A DNA stretch of 8,039 bases from an uncultured Phycisphaerales bacterium (GTDB lineage Bacteria > Planctomycetota > Phycisphaerae > UBA1845 > CAIVHJ01). Below are positions 1-5,871 of the stretch, piece after piece. A model generated the notes under the pieces. The model ran no database searches and was not told the DNA's origin. It was given only the letters and a program-made list of their open reading frames with translations. The first letter of the stretch is position 1. Each line of letters opens with the position of its first letter. The DNA lies in the NCBI GenBank assembly GCA_903905665.1, contig CAIVHJ010000250.1:1-8039 (forward strand). The letters run 5' to 3'. A program made the position numbers and the translations under genes.

Positions 1-614
1 ATGACCATCGCGGCGTTGAACGTGGCGCTTTCTCGAATGCCCTTCACGAGAATGGCAGTGATGATCAAGGTAATGATGATCGCCGGTATGTCACAGAACG
101 AACCGGTCAAGAACAGATGATCTGAGCTGGGGTCGAAGTCGAACGGGGCATTGGTCCATTCTTTGGGCAGCTGTAGGTTTCCTAAGAATCGCTGAAAGAA
201 CTCCATGCTCATAAAATTCTGGAAGTACTTCGACCATCCGTGCGCGACGGTGGCCGACGCCACGCCGTATTCGAGCACCAGGTCCCATCCGATGATCCAA
301 GCGAGCAACTCTCCGAGCGTGGCGTACGCGTAGGTATAGGCTGATCCAGCCACGGGAATCATCGAGGCAAACTCGGCATAGCACAGGGCTGCAAAAATGC
401 ACGCCAACCCCGAAACGGCAAAGGACAAAATCAGCGCCGGACCGGCCTTGTCGTGCGCTCCCACACCCGTCAGCACGAAGATACCCGTGCCGATAATGCA
501 CCCGACCCCCAGACTCGTGAGTTGCACCGGGCCCAGAATGCGGCGCAGTCGATTCTCACCGGCCATCTCATCCAACAGTACCTTTAACGATTTTTTGGCC
601 CAAAGCTGTTTCAT
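1..614 (-). CDS. APC-superfamily amino acid permease (cationic amino acid transporter type), C-terminus off window
   Basis: Integral inner-membrane carrier predicted to import amino acids in exchange or symport with H+. Translation from the ATG at 614 gives 204 residues open to the left edge, so roughly the first 40-45% of a family normally about 450-500 residues long with 12 helices. Seen: the TM1 signature G-x-IIGTGIFVLTG (residues 38-50), a Gly-rich TM2 (57-80), the CYAEFASMIPVAGSAYTY segment (78-95) and a TM3 GELLAWIIGWDLVLEY (101-116), all typical of the CAT/YfnA branch, then a hydrophilic loop (128-172) and another helix (176-190). The start is the first ATG before the signature; a GGGGGAGG stretch lies at 633-640, too far upstream for an ideal ribosome site. 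It is divergent from the zinc-ribbon membrane protein across a 569-nt spacer. Substrate cannot be read from the sequence; family call is firm. Confidence 0.92.
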   Translation of the reverse strand, partial: MKQLWAKKSLKVLLDEMAGENRLRRILGPVQLTSLGVGCIIGTGIFVLTGVGAHDKAGPALILSFAVSGLACIFAALCYAEFASMIPVAGSAYTYAYATLGELLAWIIGWDLVLEYGVASATVAHGWSKYFQNFMSMEFFQRFLGNLQLPKEWTNAPFDFDPSSDHLFLTGSFCDIPAIIITLIITAILVKGIRESATFNAAMV

Positions 615-641
615 GAGCGAACAATATAATGGCCTCCCCCG

Positions 642-670
642 ACTTAAACAATACCGCCGTTGCGTATCAA
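642..670 (-). promoter_or_regulatory. Possible sigma-70-like promoter for the permease gene
   Basis: On the minus strand a TTGATA box (665-670) is followed after 17 nt by TTAAGT (642-647), together 9 of 12 consensus positions. A competing arrangement uses TATATT (623-628) with TTGTTT (646-651), also 17 nt apart, which would give an almost leaderless mRNA. Only one is likely to be used and neither is proven. Confidence 0.28.
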
Positions 671-779
671 ACGAACACCGCAATTCAGCCTGCTACCGAC
701 TCAACGAATTGGTGACGGAAAACGTGAAACTATGTCATGACGCGACACCCAACAGTGTAAAATCTCCCTTACGGCTTGC

Positions 780-886
780 CGTTTGGCGGATGATCCACAA
801 TCGAGTGACGCAACTTCCTTCGGAAGGTCCGCCAAACGACAAGTCTGTATGAAGGGTCAACCGGACGGGCTTCGCCGTTTGGCGGA
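780..886. repeat. Evenly spaced direct/inverted/direct repeat of CGTTTGGCGGA
   Basis: The 11-mer CGTTTGGCGGA occurs at 780-790 and 876-886, and its exact reverse complement TCCGCCAAACG at 828-838. Both spacers are 37 nt (791-827 and 839-875). The middle arm can therefore pair perfectly with either flanking arm, giving two mutually exclusive stem-loops. The outer copies are longer direct repeats: ACGGCTTGCC precedes the first (771-780), ACGGGCTTCGCC precedes the third (865-876), and they continue with TGATC or TCATC. A small hairpin CTTCC-TTC-GGAAG (814-826) sits in the first loop. Function unknown. Confidence 0.7.
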
Positions 887-932
887 TCATCTGAAATCGG
901 TGGACCGCGCCGATTCTACGATGGCCATCTCC

Positions 933-1131
933 TTTCCCCGAAGGGGAAATACATGATTAACCGTAGGCGCAAGCCTACGGGAAAAAACGGTCGTCGCAGA
1001 ATCAACCCTGCAGGGGTTGAATAGAAAACCGGATTGTTCAGATTCAACCACGTTGGGGTTGCATTGCATTGCGCTACGAATTCCGCAATTTGGCACCTGC
1101 GGCTATTCATATCACGACCCCTTCGGGATTG
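933..1131. repeat. Cluster of short hairpins resembling REP-type intergenic repeats
   Basis: Five inverted repeats lie within 200 nt. Two are perfect: TTTCCCC-GAA-GGGGAAA (933-949) and CCGTAGGC-GCAA-GCCTACGG (961-980, a GNRA-type loop). Three are weaker: TCAACCC-TGCAG-GGGTTGA (1002-1020), CAACC...GGTTG (1045-1061) and a decayed CCCCTTCGGG motif (1118-1127). Repeated AACC/GGTT hairpins of this kind recur between genes in planctomycetes and some other phyla, often as REP-like elements. No transposase is present here. None of the stems is followed by a T-run on either strand, so they do not look like standard terminators. Confidence 0.6.
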
Positions 1132-1157
1132 ACAGACCCCAACCCTCCGCGTAGCCT
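1129..1157 (+). promoter_or_regulatory. Possible promoter for the zinc-ribbon membrane protein
   Basis: A perfect TTGACA (1129-1134) is followed after exactly 17 nt by TAGCCT (1152-1157), which matches the -10 consensus poorly (3 of 6). A start near 1164 would leave a leader of about 20 nt before the ATG at 1184. The -35 box abuts the last hairpin of the repeat cluster. Confidence 0.3.
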
Positions 1158-1183
1158 CCCAAAAAGCGCAGGGTCAACATCGC

Positions 1184-2131
1184 ATGAATCCCGATCCCCT
1201 CGACCACGAAATCCTCTCCAAACGACTCCACCACTGGCGAATCCTCGCCGCTTTCGCAGCTCTCCTCTACGCCCTCGTGTACCTTGTTGTTCCACATATG
1301 GAAATCGGCCAGCCCGTTAGATGGATCTCAACTAATGCAGATGGGACAGCAAGCTGGGGCAGACTTCTTTACCGGCACCTTTCAGATCCAATCACACTGG
1401 ACCGACTCAGAAGCAATATGCATTTCGTCGGTATGATCGCTTACGGCACTCTGCCGTCGTTGATCACTTTTGCGATTTCCATGATCTATTTATTTTCGCG
1501 CAAGGACGATTGGCTGATCACTCGCGGTCATAGACTACTCACGGTTTGTTTTGCTTTGCATCTATCCATAAAACTACTGAATCAGGTCGATTATTTTTTC
1601 ATCCTCTCGTTACTACCAGCCCCAGAAGTACTCCAGAGACTACAAAGCACTGGGTACACGGCAGTTGTCTTCTTCGCGATTCTCCATTTTCTCTTGCTGT
1701 TTGCGTGGTCGTACTTCTTGTTTTGTTCTTTGAGATCCGGCGTGGGAGGACCTGTTTCCGCGAGATGGCTTGCAATCGCGTTTTACGTATATGGAGGATT
1801 ATTGAACTTCCTTCTCGGAATCATAGGTCTGATCTTACTGCTACCGCCAGATTCATCCGTCAAGGAAGAATTGTATCGTATTCCTATCAATAGACCCGTC
1901 CTGTTCTTGCTCCTATCAATACTATTGGTCAGCATTACGAAAGAGGCGATGATTCTGTCTGGGCAAAGTTGGGGCAGGACCATTCGTTCATTGCTGTTCG
2001 GACAATTCAAACCGATGGAAGGGATTTATTGTCTGCGATGCAACTACCTGCTGCGCGGGTTGTCTCAGCCGCGATGCCCCGAATGCGGAACCGAATTCAA
2101 ACCAGACGTGCGTTTGGCCGCCGAAAGATGA
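1184..2131 (+). CDS. Multi-pass membrane protein with C-terminal zinc ribbon (unknown function)
   Basis: 315-residue protein with about six predicted helices (roughly 18-37, 81-104, 117-145, 159-183, 193-221 and 237-257) and a cytoplasmic-type tail holding a four-cysteine zinc ribbon: C283-x2-C286, then LLRG, then C298-PE-C301-G. This CxxC...LRG...CPECG tail is a recurrent add-on to otherwise unrelated membrane proteins in Planctomycetota; its role is not established. No enzyme motif is visible in the membrane part, so no function is assigned. The start is the first ATG in frame before the first helix; no clear Shine-Dalgarno precedes it. The gene is visibly AT-richer than the radical SAM and operon genes to its right, which may reflect hydrophobic codons or a different origin. 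It is followed by tRNA-Leu in the same direction. Confidence 0.8.
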   Translation: MNPDPLDHEILSKRLHHWRILAAFAALLYALVYLVVPHMEIGQPVRWISTNADGTASWGRLLYRHLSDPITLDRLRSNMHFVGMIAYGTLPSLITFAISMIYLFSRKDDWLITRGHRLLTVCFALHLSIKLLNQVDYFFILSLLPAPEVLQRLQSTGYTAVVFFAILHFLLLFAWSYFLFCSLRSGVGGPVSARWLAIAFYVYGGLLNFLLGIIGLILLLPPDSSVKEELYRIPINRPVLFLLLSILLVSITKEAMILSGQSWGRTIRSLLFGQFKPMEGIYCLRCNYLLRGLSQPRCPECGTEFKPDVRLAAER

Positions 2132-2137
2132 TTCCGA

Positions 2138-2166
2138 TTGCAAATCCGCCCCTCGTGAGATAGCAT
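2138..2166 (+). promoter_or_regulatory. Possible promoter for tRNA-Leu (and the STAS gene)
   Basis: TTGCAA (2138-2143) and TAGCAT (2161-2166) are separated by 17 nt, each matching 4 of 6 consensus positions. Initiation near 2173 would give a short leader before the tRNA at 2205. That leader would contain a perfect ACCGGT-TCGT-ACCGGT stem-loop (2176-2191). Confidence 0.3.
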
Positions 2167-2175
2167 GAATCCGAT

Positions 2176-2191
2176 ACCGGTTCGTACCGGT
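2176..2191 (+). repeat. ACCGGT hairpin upstream of tRNA-Leu
   Basis: Two ACCGGT hexamers flank a 4-nt TCGT loop and form a perfect 6-bp stem. The stem lies between the membrane-protein stop codon and the tRNA 5' end. No T-run follows it, so it is not a canonical terminator. It could be a tRNA leader structure or a processing site. Confidence 0.45.
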
Positions 2192-2204
2192 ACCATCGGT
2201 CCGG

Positions 2205-2288
2205 GCCCAGGTGGCGGAATTGGCAGACGCGCCAGCTTGAGGGGCTGGTACCCGCAAGGGTGTGCAGGTTCGATTCCTGTCCTGGGCA
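2205..2288 (+). tRNA. tRNA-Leu (anticodon GAG)
   Basis: A class II tRNA folds completely. The acceptor stem GCCCAGG (2205-2211) pairs with CCTGGGC (2281-2287), with discriminator A at 2288. The anticodon stem CCAGC/GCTGG carries the loop TTGAGGG, placing anticodon GAG at 2239-2241, which reads CUC and CUU leucine codons. A long variable arm (TACCC-GCAA-GGGTGT) and a T-arm GCAGG-TTCGATT-CCTGT follow. The D-loop contains AATTGGCAGAC. CCA is not encoded and must be added after transcription. The gene ends 17 nt before the ATG of the STAS protein. Confidence 0.97.
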
Positions 2289-2293
2289 ATGCT

Positions 2294-2298
2294 GGAGG
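2294..2298 (+). promoter_or_regulatory. Shine-Dalgarno site of the STAS gene
   Basis: GGAGG sits 7 nt before the ATG at 2306. It decides the start: the frame is open upstream to 2165, but that extension would run through the tRNA gene. Confidence 0.85.
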
Positions 2299-2305
2299 AT
2301 ATTCC

Positions 2306-2665
2306 ATGGATAAAGCACCCGTTCAACTGGATCGCGTCGGTGACGTCACCATCATCAAATTCACCGCCCCGTCGCTTTTGGACAACCTCACCATCGAATT
2401 GATCAACGATGAATTCGACCGAATCGTGCACGAAATGGGCCGTTGCCGACTCATCGTCGATTTCACCAACGTCAAACTCATGTCCTCTTCGGCGCTGGGA
2501 ATCTTCATCAAGGTCCATCAGGCCGTTCAGTCCGCCAAAGGCAGAATCATTCTCTGCGGGATCCGAGACGCCCTCATGGAAAGCTTCCGAATCTCCCAAC
2601 TCCACAAAATTTTCGAATTCTCCAAAACCATCCAGTCCGCCATGCAACAAATCGAAAAACCGTAA
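2306..2665 (+). CDS. STAS-domain protein (anti-sigma-factor antagonist-like)
   Basis: 119-residue single-domain STAS protein of the SpoIIAA/RsbV type. Such cytoplasmic proteins act in partner-switching: the unphosphorylated form binds and sequesters an anti-sigma kinase, and phosphorylation of a conserved Ser releases it. The core LIVDFTNVKLMSSSALG spans residues 49-65; aligned with SpoIIAA's FMDSSGLG, Ser61 is the predicted phosphosite, and the Asp before it is Ser60 here. Length matches a complete domain (strand VTIIKF at 14-19, helix around 31-43, strand GRIILCGI around 79-86). The ATG at 2306 is chosen for its strong GGAGG. No kinase, sigma factor or phosphatase gene is adjacent, so the partner is unknown. 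It probably shares a transcript with the tRNA-Leu just upstream. Some family members regulate processes other than transcription, so the sigma link is only inferred. Confidence 0.88.
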   Translation: MDKAPVQLDRVGDVTIIKFTAPSLLDNLTIELINDEFDRIVHEMGRCRLIVDFTNVKLMSSSALGIFIKVHQAVQSAKGRIILCGIRDALMESFRISQLHKIFEFSKTIQSAMQQIEKP

Positions 2666-2739
2666 TCCCCGGCAACGGGTCATTTCAGTGCTCCGGGATC
2701 ACCAGTTACCAAGTTTCTGTGATAAGTGAATCGTCACGG

Positions 2740-2768
2740 TTGACATCCTAACAAAAACCGAATATCGT
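2740..2768 (+). promoter_or_regulatory. Likely promoter of the radical SAM gene
   Basis: A perfect TTGACA (2740-2745) is followed after 17 nt by TATCGT (2763-2768), 4 of 6 for the -10 box. The predicted start near 2775 leaves a leader of about 18 nt before the ATG at 2793. CGTCAC (2732-2737) and GTGACG (2774-2779) form an inverted repeat flanking the promoter, which could be an operator or chance. Confidence 0.5.
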
Positions 2769-2792
2769 GATCTGTGACGGCGTGCAGTAACC

Positions 2793-3830
2793 ATGAAAAA
2801 CCATCTCGACAATCCACCCAACCCCTTCCACCACCAGCAAGTGGAGTACCTCGAACCACCGCCCGAAATCAAAGTGGAAGTCCGAGAGGAACGCGCCAAA
2901 ACCATTCTCTCCGAAAACGACAGCCCAGACCTCCCGTTCCGATGGTGCGTCAATCCCTATCGCGGCTGCCAACACGGCTGCATCTACTGCTACGCGCGAC
3001 CCTATCACGAATATCTCGACCTCGGTGCCGGAACCGATTTCGAAACCCGCCTGTTCGCCAAAATCAACGCACCGGAACTCCTCCGCAAGGCGCTGGCCTC
3101 GCCGAAATGGACCGGCGAGTCGATTCATTTTTCCGGCGTCACCGATTGCTATCAACCCATCGAAGCCGTGTATCATCTCACCCAACGGTGCCTGCAGGTC
3201 TGCCTCGATTTCCAAAACCCGGTCGCCGTCATCACCCGCAGTTATCAGGTGGTGCGAGATCGGGAATTGTTGGCCCAAATTCATCGTTTGGCAGGTGCCA
3301 ATGTGTGCTTTTCGATCCCGTTCGCCGACGACGAACTCTCGCGCGTGCTGGAACCCCACGCCCCGGTCCCGTCGCAGCGATTCCAAGCCATGAGATCTCT
3401 CCACGACGCCGGAATCCCCGTCGGTCTGCTGCTCTCGCCCATCATCCCCGGATTGAACGATCGTGAAATCCCCCGCGTCATCGAACAGGCCGCCGCCGCC
3501 GGCGCACGTTCGTCTTTTTACGAACCGCTCCGACTTCCCGGAAGCCTCGAATCCGTCTTCATGAAACGACTGCGCGAACGATTGCCTCTCCGTTTCGAGC
3601 GTGTCCAGCAGCGCCTCCGCGAGATTCGCGGCGGACGATTGAGCGATTCCCGATTCGGTCATCGCCTGCACGGTCGGGGCGAGTACTGGGACAGTATTGT
3701 TCAGTTGTTCGAGGTGTGTTGCCGGAAATTCGGACTCGGTTATTGCCACGGAAACTGCACCGACCGCGACCCTTCGGATTCGACTCCTCGATGCTCGCCC
3801 CGTCAAATGACACTCCCGTTTGACGTGTGA
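2793..3830 (+). CDS. PA0069-family radical SAM protein
   Basis: 345-residue radical S-adenosylmethionine protein of the PA0069/Rv2578c family, related to spore photoproduct lyase. Seen: the cluster motif C59-x3-C63-x2-C66 in NPYRGCQHGCIYCYARP, which should bind a [4Fe-4S] cluster that cleaves SAM to a 5'-deoxyadenosyl radical. Also visible are HFSGVTDCYQPIE (112-124), a characteristic LLLSPIIPGLND stretch (213-224) and extra cysteines near the C-terminus (GLGYCHGNC and nearby residues). The Cys triad lies near residue 60 after a Pro-rich N-terminus, and the protein ends in QMTLPFDV, both family-like. The substrate of this family is not established as far as I know; a DNA or nucleotide role is only suggested by similarity to photoproduct lyase. 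Start: first ATG, about 25 nt after a promoter-like pair, without a clear Shine-Dalgarno. It converges on the CorC-like gene with 9 nt between stops. Confidence 0.93.
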   Translation: MKNHLDNPPNPFHHQQVEYLEPPPEIKVEVREERAKTILSENDSPDLPFRWCVNPYRGCQHGCIYCYARPYHEYLDLGAGTDFETRLFAKINAPELLRKALASPKWTGESIHFSGVTDCYQPIEAVYHLTQRCLQVCLDFQNPVAVITRSYQVVRDRELLAQIHRLAGANVCFSIPFADDELSRVLEPHAPVPSQRFQAMRSLHDAGIPVGLLLSPIIPGLNDREIPRVIEQAAAAGARSSFYEPLRLPGSLESVFMKRLRERLPLRFERVQQRLREIRGGRLSDSRFGHRLHGRGEYWDSIVQLFEVCCRKFGLGYCHGNCTDRDPSDSTPRCSPRQMTLPFDV

Positions 3831-3839
3831 CTTTCGGTT

Positions 3840-5117
3840 TCATCCGGCTTGAGATGAAGCGTCGTTCAGGCGTTCCAGTCGCAGACGTTTGATTCGGCGA
3901 TCCTCGGCTTCGATCACCGTGATTTGGACGTGATCGTCGATGAACTTTTCACCCGTCGTCGGAATCCGGCCCAGCCGCGCGAAGATAAACCCCCCGATCG
4001 TTTCATATTCATCGGATTCGGGCAGTTGCAAACCGAACGTCTCGTTGATCCGGTCCACCGGAACTTTGCTGTCCACCTCAACGACATGATCGCTGATCGT
4101 CACGATGGGTTGCGGCTCGGGGGGTTCGTACTCGTCCGTGATTTCTCCGACCAGTTCCTCCAGAATATCCTCGATCGTGACCAGTCCGGCGGTTCCTCCA
4201 TATTCGTCCAGCACAATCGCCGCGTGCGTCTTGCCGGTCTGAAACTCCTGCAACAAATCCCGCAGCGATTTACTTTCGGGCACAAACGGCACCGACCGCA
4301 AATGTCGGCTCGCATCGAACGATTCATCGTTGGATATTTGCAGCAAATCCTTGGCATAAATCATGCCCAGAATTTTGTCGATGTTTTCGGAATAAATCGG
4401 AATTCGTGAATGTCCCTGGTGCCGAATGATGTCTTTCAATTCCTGCAAGGTCGCCTCGACGGGAGCGGCGGCCAAATCGATTCGCGGCGTCATGATCTGG
4501 GCCGCCGTCGTTTCGTCCAGTCCCATGACTTTTTCGATCATGACTTTTTCCCGCTCACCGACCGCCCCCTGAATGTTGGCTTCGCTCACCGCGTCCATGA
4601 CGTCCTGCTCAACTTGCCGGCTTTCCGCTTCTCCCTCGGCGATGCTCACGCCGCACAACCGCCTCACGAGTTCGTCGAACACGCGAGTCACCGTCAGTAT
4701 CGGCCACAACAAATAGTAAAGCCCCACCAGCACAGGCATGAACCGCGCCAACAGCGGTTCTCCGGCGTAATTCGCCCAGGCGTGAGGAATCGCCACCGAA
4801 AAAACAGTGAGCAGCGCCCCTGAAATCCCAAACACCGTCACATAGCACGACAGCGGATGTACGAATCGCTCCTCCAGCACATCGAAAATCATCATGACCA
4901 GCAACAGCGCGCAACCCATTCGCAAAATGGCGGCCGCCAGCATGAAATCTTCCTGCCGCCGCCGATACACGTCCAGCCACTCCGCTCGACCGATCCGTTC
5001 GAGTTCCTCCTCCAGCCGGCCCAGCGACATCTGGCGAAGCGCCATCGACAGCGCCGACGACACCATCCCCACCCCCAGCAACACCGCCCCCGTGATTACC
5101 GTTGGCCAATCCATCAC
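3840..5117 (-). CDS. CorC/HlyC-type membrane protein (CNNM: DUF21, CBS pair, transporter-associated domain)
   Basis: 425-residue 'hemolysin family' protein, better seen as a CNNM/CorC-type divalent-cation (Mg2+/Co2+) transport or homeostasis protein. Domains in order: DUF21 membrane region with helices around 7-27, 57-79, 91-110 and 126-144; a connector with VMGLDETTAAQIMTPR (197-212); paired CBS motifs, with HSRIPIY (236-242) in the first and LDEYGGTAGLVTIEDILEEL (303-322) in the second; then the C-terminal CorC_HlyC domain (about 338-415). Length matches the family. The start is either GTG at 5117, overlapping the upstream stop as GTGA, or ATG at 5114; GGAGAGGA (5125-5132) serves both, 7 or 10 nt away. 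Last gene of the pgpH-ybeY operon; corC-type genes commonly follow ybeY. The DUF21 part is somewhat divergent but unbroken. Confidence 0.93.
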   Translation of the reverse strand: MMDWPTVITGAVLLGVGMVSSALSMALRQMSLGRLEEELERIGRAEWLDVYRRRQEDFMLAAAILRMGCALLLVMMIFDVLEERFVHPLSCYVTVFGISGALLTVFSVAIPHAWANYAGEPLLARFMPVLVGLYYLLWPILTVTRVFDELVRRLCGVSIAEGEAESRQVEQDVMDAVSEANIQGAVGEREKVMIEKVMGLDETTAAQIMTPRIDLAAAPVEATLQELKDIIRHQGHSRIPIYSENIDKILGMIYAKDLLQISNDESFDASRHLRSVPFVPESKSLRDLLQEFQTGKTHAAIVLDEYGGTAGLVTIEDILEELVGEITDEYEPPEPQPIVTISDHVVEVDSKVPVDRINETFGLQLPESDEYETIGGFIFARLGRIPTTGEKFIDDHVQITVIEAEDRRIKRLRLERLNDASSQAG

Positions 5118-5821
5118 CGCGATGTCCTCTCCGATTCAATGCGCCCGTTGAGAATTCCCTCTTCATTTCCGAGTTCCACCACCACACGACCGGTAGGATT
5201 GATGATTCGCGTCTGACCGTCCCCGCCCGCTATCAGTGAATTCACCACCACCAGCCAGACGCCGTGCTCCCGCGCGATCGCACTGAGCGATTCCCCTCGC
5301 CGCCGTCCGTTTTTCCACGCACAGACGGACACAATCCAACTCGCACCCATCTGCCTCAGCGAGCCCACAAGCCACGACGAACACACGTCGTCCCCCACCA
5401 GCAAACCTGCCGTTCCCCACGGCATCTTGTGAACGCGGAGGTCGGTTCCCGGAGTCAACCATCGTCGCTCCACTTCGGACAGCATGATACGGCGGTGCCG
5501 GGTCAGCAAATCGCCGTCGGCATCCAACCATACTGCCGAATCGTACAATCGTTCCCCGTCGGTCTCGGTCACGCCGGCGACGACATGCGTCCCCACCTCG
5601 CGCGCTTTCGCCGACAACACTTCGGGAAACGCATCCACCATTGCCAAACTGAGCGCCTCCACCGGATCGGGGCGCCACAATCCATCCACACGCCCTCCCA
5701 GACCAATCAGATCGGCCGGTGGATCATTTTCGGCTGCGGAAACCACGCGCTCCAATGCTCGTCGCGGGTTGCCCGATCGAGTCTCGTCCTCAATTCGCAT
5801 CTGGATTAAAGCTACGTTCAC
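5114..5821 (-). CDS. Carbon-nitrogen hydrolase (nitrilase) fold protein lacking the catalytic triad
   Basis: 235-residue protein with the nitrilase-superfamily pattern: N-terminal VALIQMRIED, a THVVAGVTE segment (residues 78-86), RHRRIMLSEVE (108-118), WLTPGTD (121-127), GTAGLLVGDDV (136-146), then GASWIVSV (159-166) and NPTGRVVVEL near the end. Active members use Glu-Lys-Cys. Here the LPE position reads LGG (Gly43), the catalytic Lys position reads Arg111, and the Cys of the IC-[YD]-D motif is Gly143 (VGDD). The frame is intact, so this looks like a maintained pseudoenzyme, not a decayed gene. GTG at 5821 is chosen because GGAGG (5831-5835) lies 9 nt upstream and the domain starts there; GTG at 5875 overlaps the ybeY stop but lacks a good ribosome site and adds 18 non-family residues. 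It sits between ybeY and the corC-type gene. Ligand and function unknown. Confidence 0.8.
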   Translation of the reverse strand: MNVALIQMRIEDETRSGNPRRALERVVSAAENDPPADLIGLGGRVDGLWRPDPVEALSLAMVDAFPEVLSAKAREVGTHVVAGVTETDGERLYDSAVWLDADGDLLTRHRRIMLSEVERRWLTPGTDLRVHKMPWGTAGLLVGDDVCSSWLVGSLRQMGASWIVSVCAWKNGRRRGESLSAIAREHGVWLVVVNSLIAGGDGQTRIINPTGRVVVELGNEEGILNGRIESERTSR

Positions 5822-5830
5822 TGGTTTTTT

Positions 5831-5835
5831 CCTCC
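5831..5835 (-). promoter_or_regulatory. Shine-Dalgarno site of the nitrilase-like gene
   Basis: GGAGG on the minus strand lies 9 nt before the GTG at 5821 and favours that start over the GTG at 5875, which overlaps the ybeY stop. Confidence 0.7.
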
Positions 5836-5871
5836 GGGTAACCTCTCGCTCCAGGGTCACTGCGTTGGGTA

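Larger units (their letters stand above)
615..1183. other. 569-nt gene-free spacer with repeats and hairpins
   Basis: No open frame here has a ribosome site, a recognisable domain or convincing codon use. The interval between the divergent permease and the zinc-ribbon membrane protein is instead rich in short inverted repeats, described separately: a three-copy 11-mer at 780-886 and a run of hairpins at 933-1131. Stretch 671-770 shows nothing recognisable. Confidence 0.75.

Noticed and set aside
91..501. Minus-strand open frame of 136 codons inside the permease
   Set aside because: Out of frame with the permease, whose frame has the full APC signature and stays open to position 1.
397..852. 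Plus-strand open frame of 151 codons
   Set aside because: Antisense to the permease N-terminus and then through the repeat region; no ribosome site or domain.
771..891. Possible CRISPR-like array from regularly spaced repeats
   Set aside because: Only three short copies, one inverted; no cas genes and repeats far shorter than CRISPR repeats.
961..987. Perfect 8-bp hairpin followed by GAAAAAA as a terminator
   Set aside because: The plus strand has an A-run rather than a T-run after the stem, and the minus strand reads TTAATC after it; neither is a canonical intrinsic terminator.
887..1320. Small open frames on both strands across the hairpin cluster and the start of the zinc-ribbon gene
   Set aside because: Their translations follow from hairpin repeats or antisense or out-of-frame reading; no ribosome sites or conserved motifs.
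2165..2305. N-terminal extension of the STAS protein
   Set aside because: It would translate the tRNA gene; the GGAGG at 2294-2298 points to ATG 2306.
1988..2683. Minus-strand open frame (231 codons) across tRNA-Leu and the STAS gene
   Set aside because: It runs through a well-folded tRNA and is antisense to a clear STAS domain, with no domain of its own.
2748..3806. Long minus-strand open frame (352 codons) opposite the radical SAM gene
   Set aside because: Antisense shadow: the plus strand carries an unmistakable CX3CX2C radical SAM protein, while this product has no recognisable motif and low-complexity charged sequence.
3839..3858. TTCATC...GATGAA stem at the convergent gene ends
   Set aside because: AT-rich 6-bp stem with an 8-nt loop, mostly inside coding sequence, and no T-run; too weak for a terminator.
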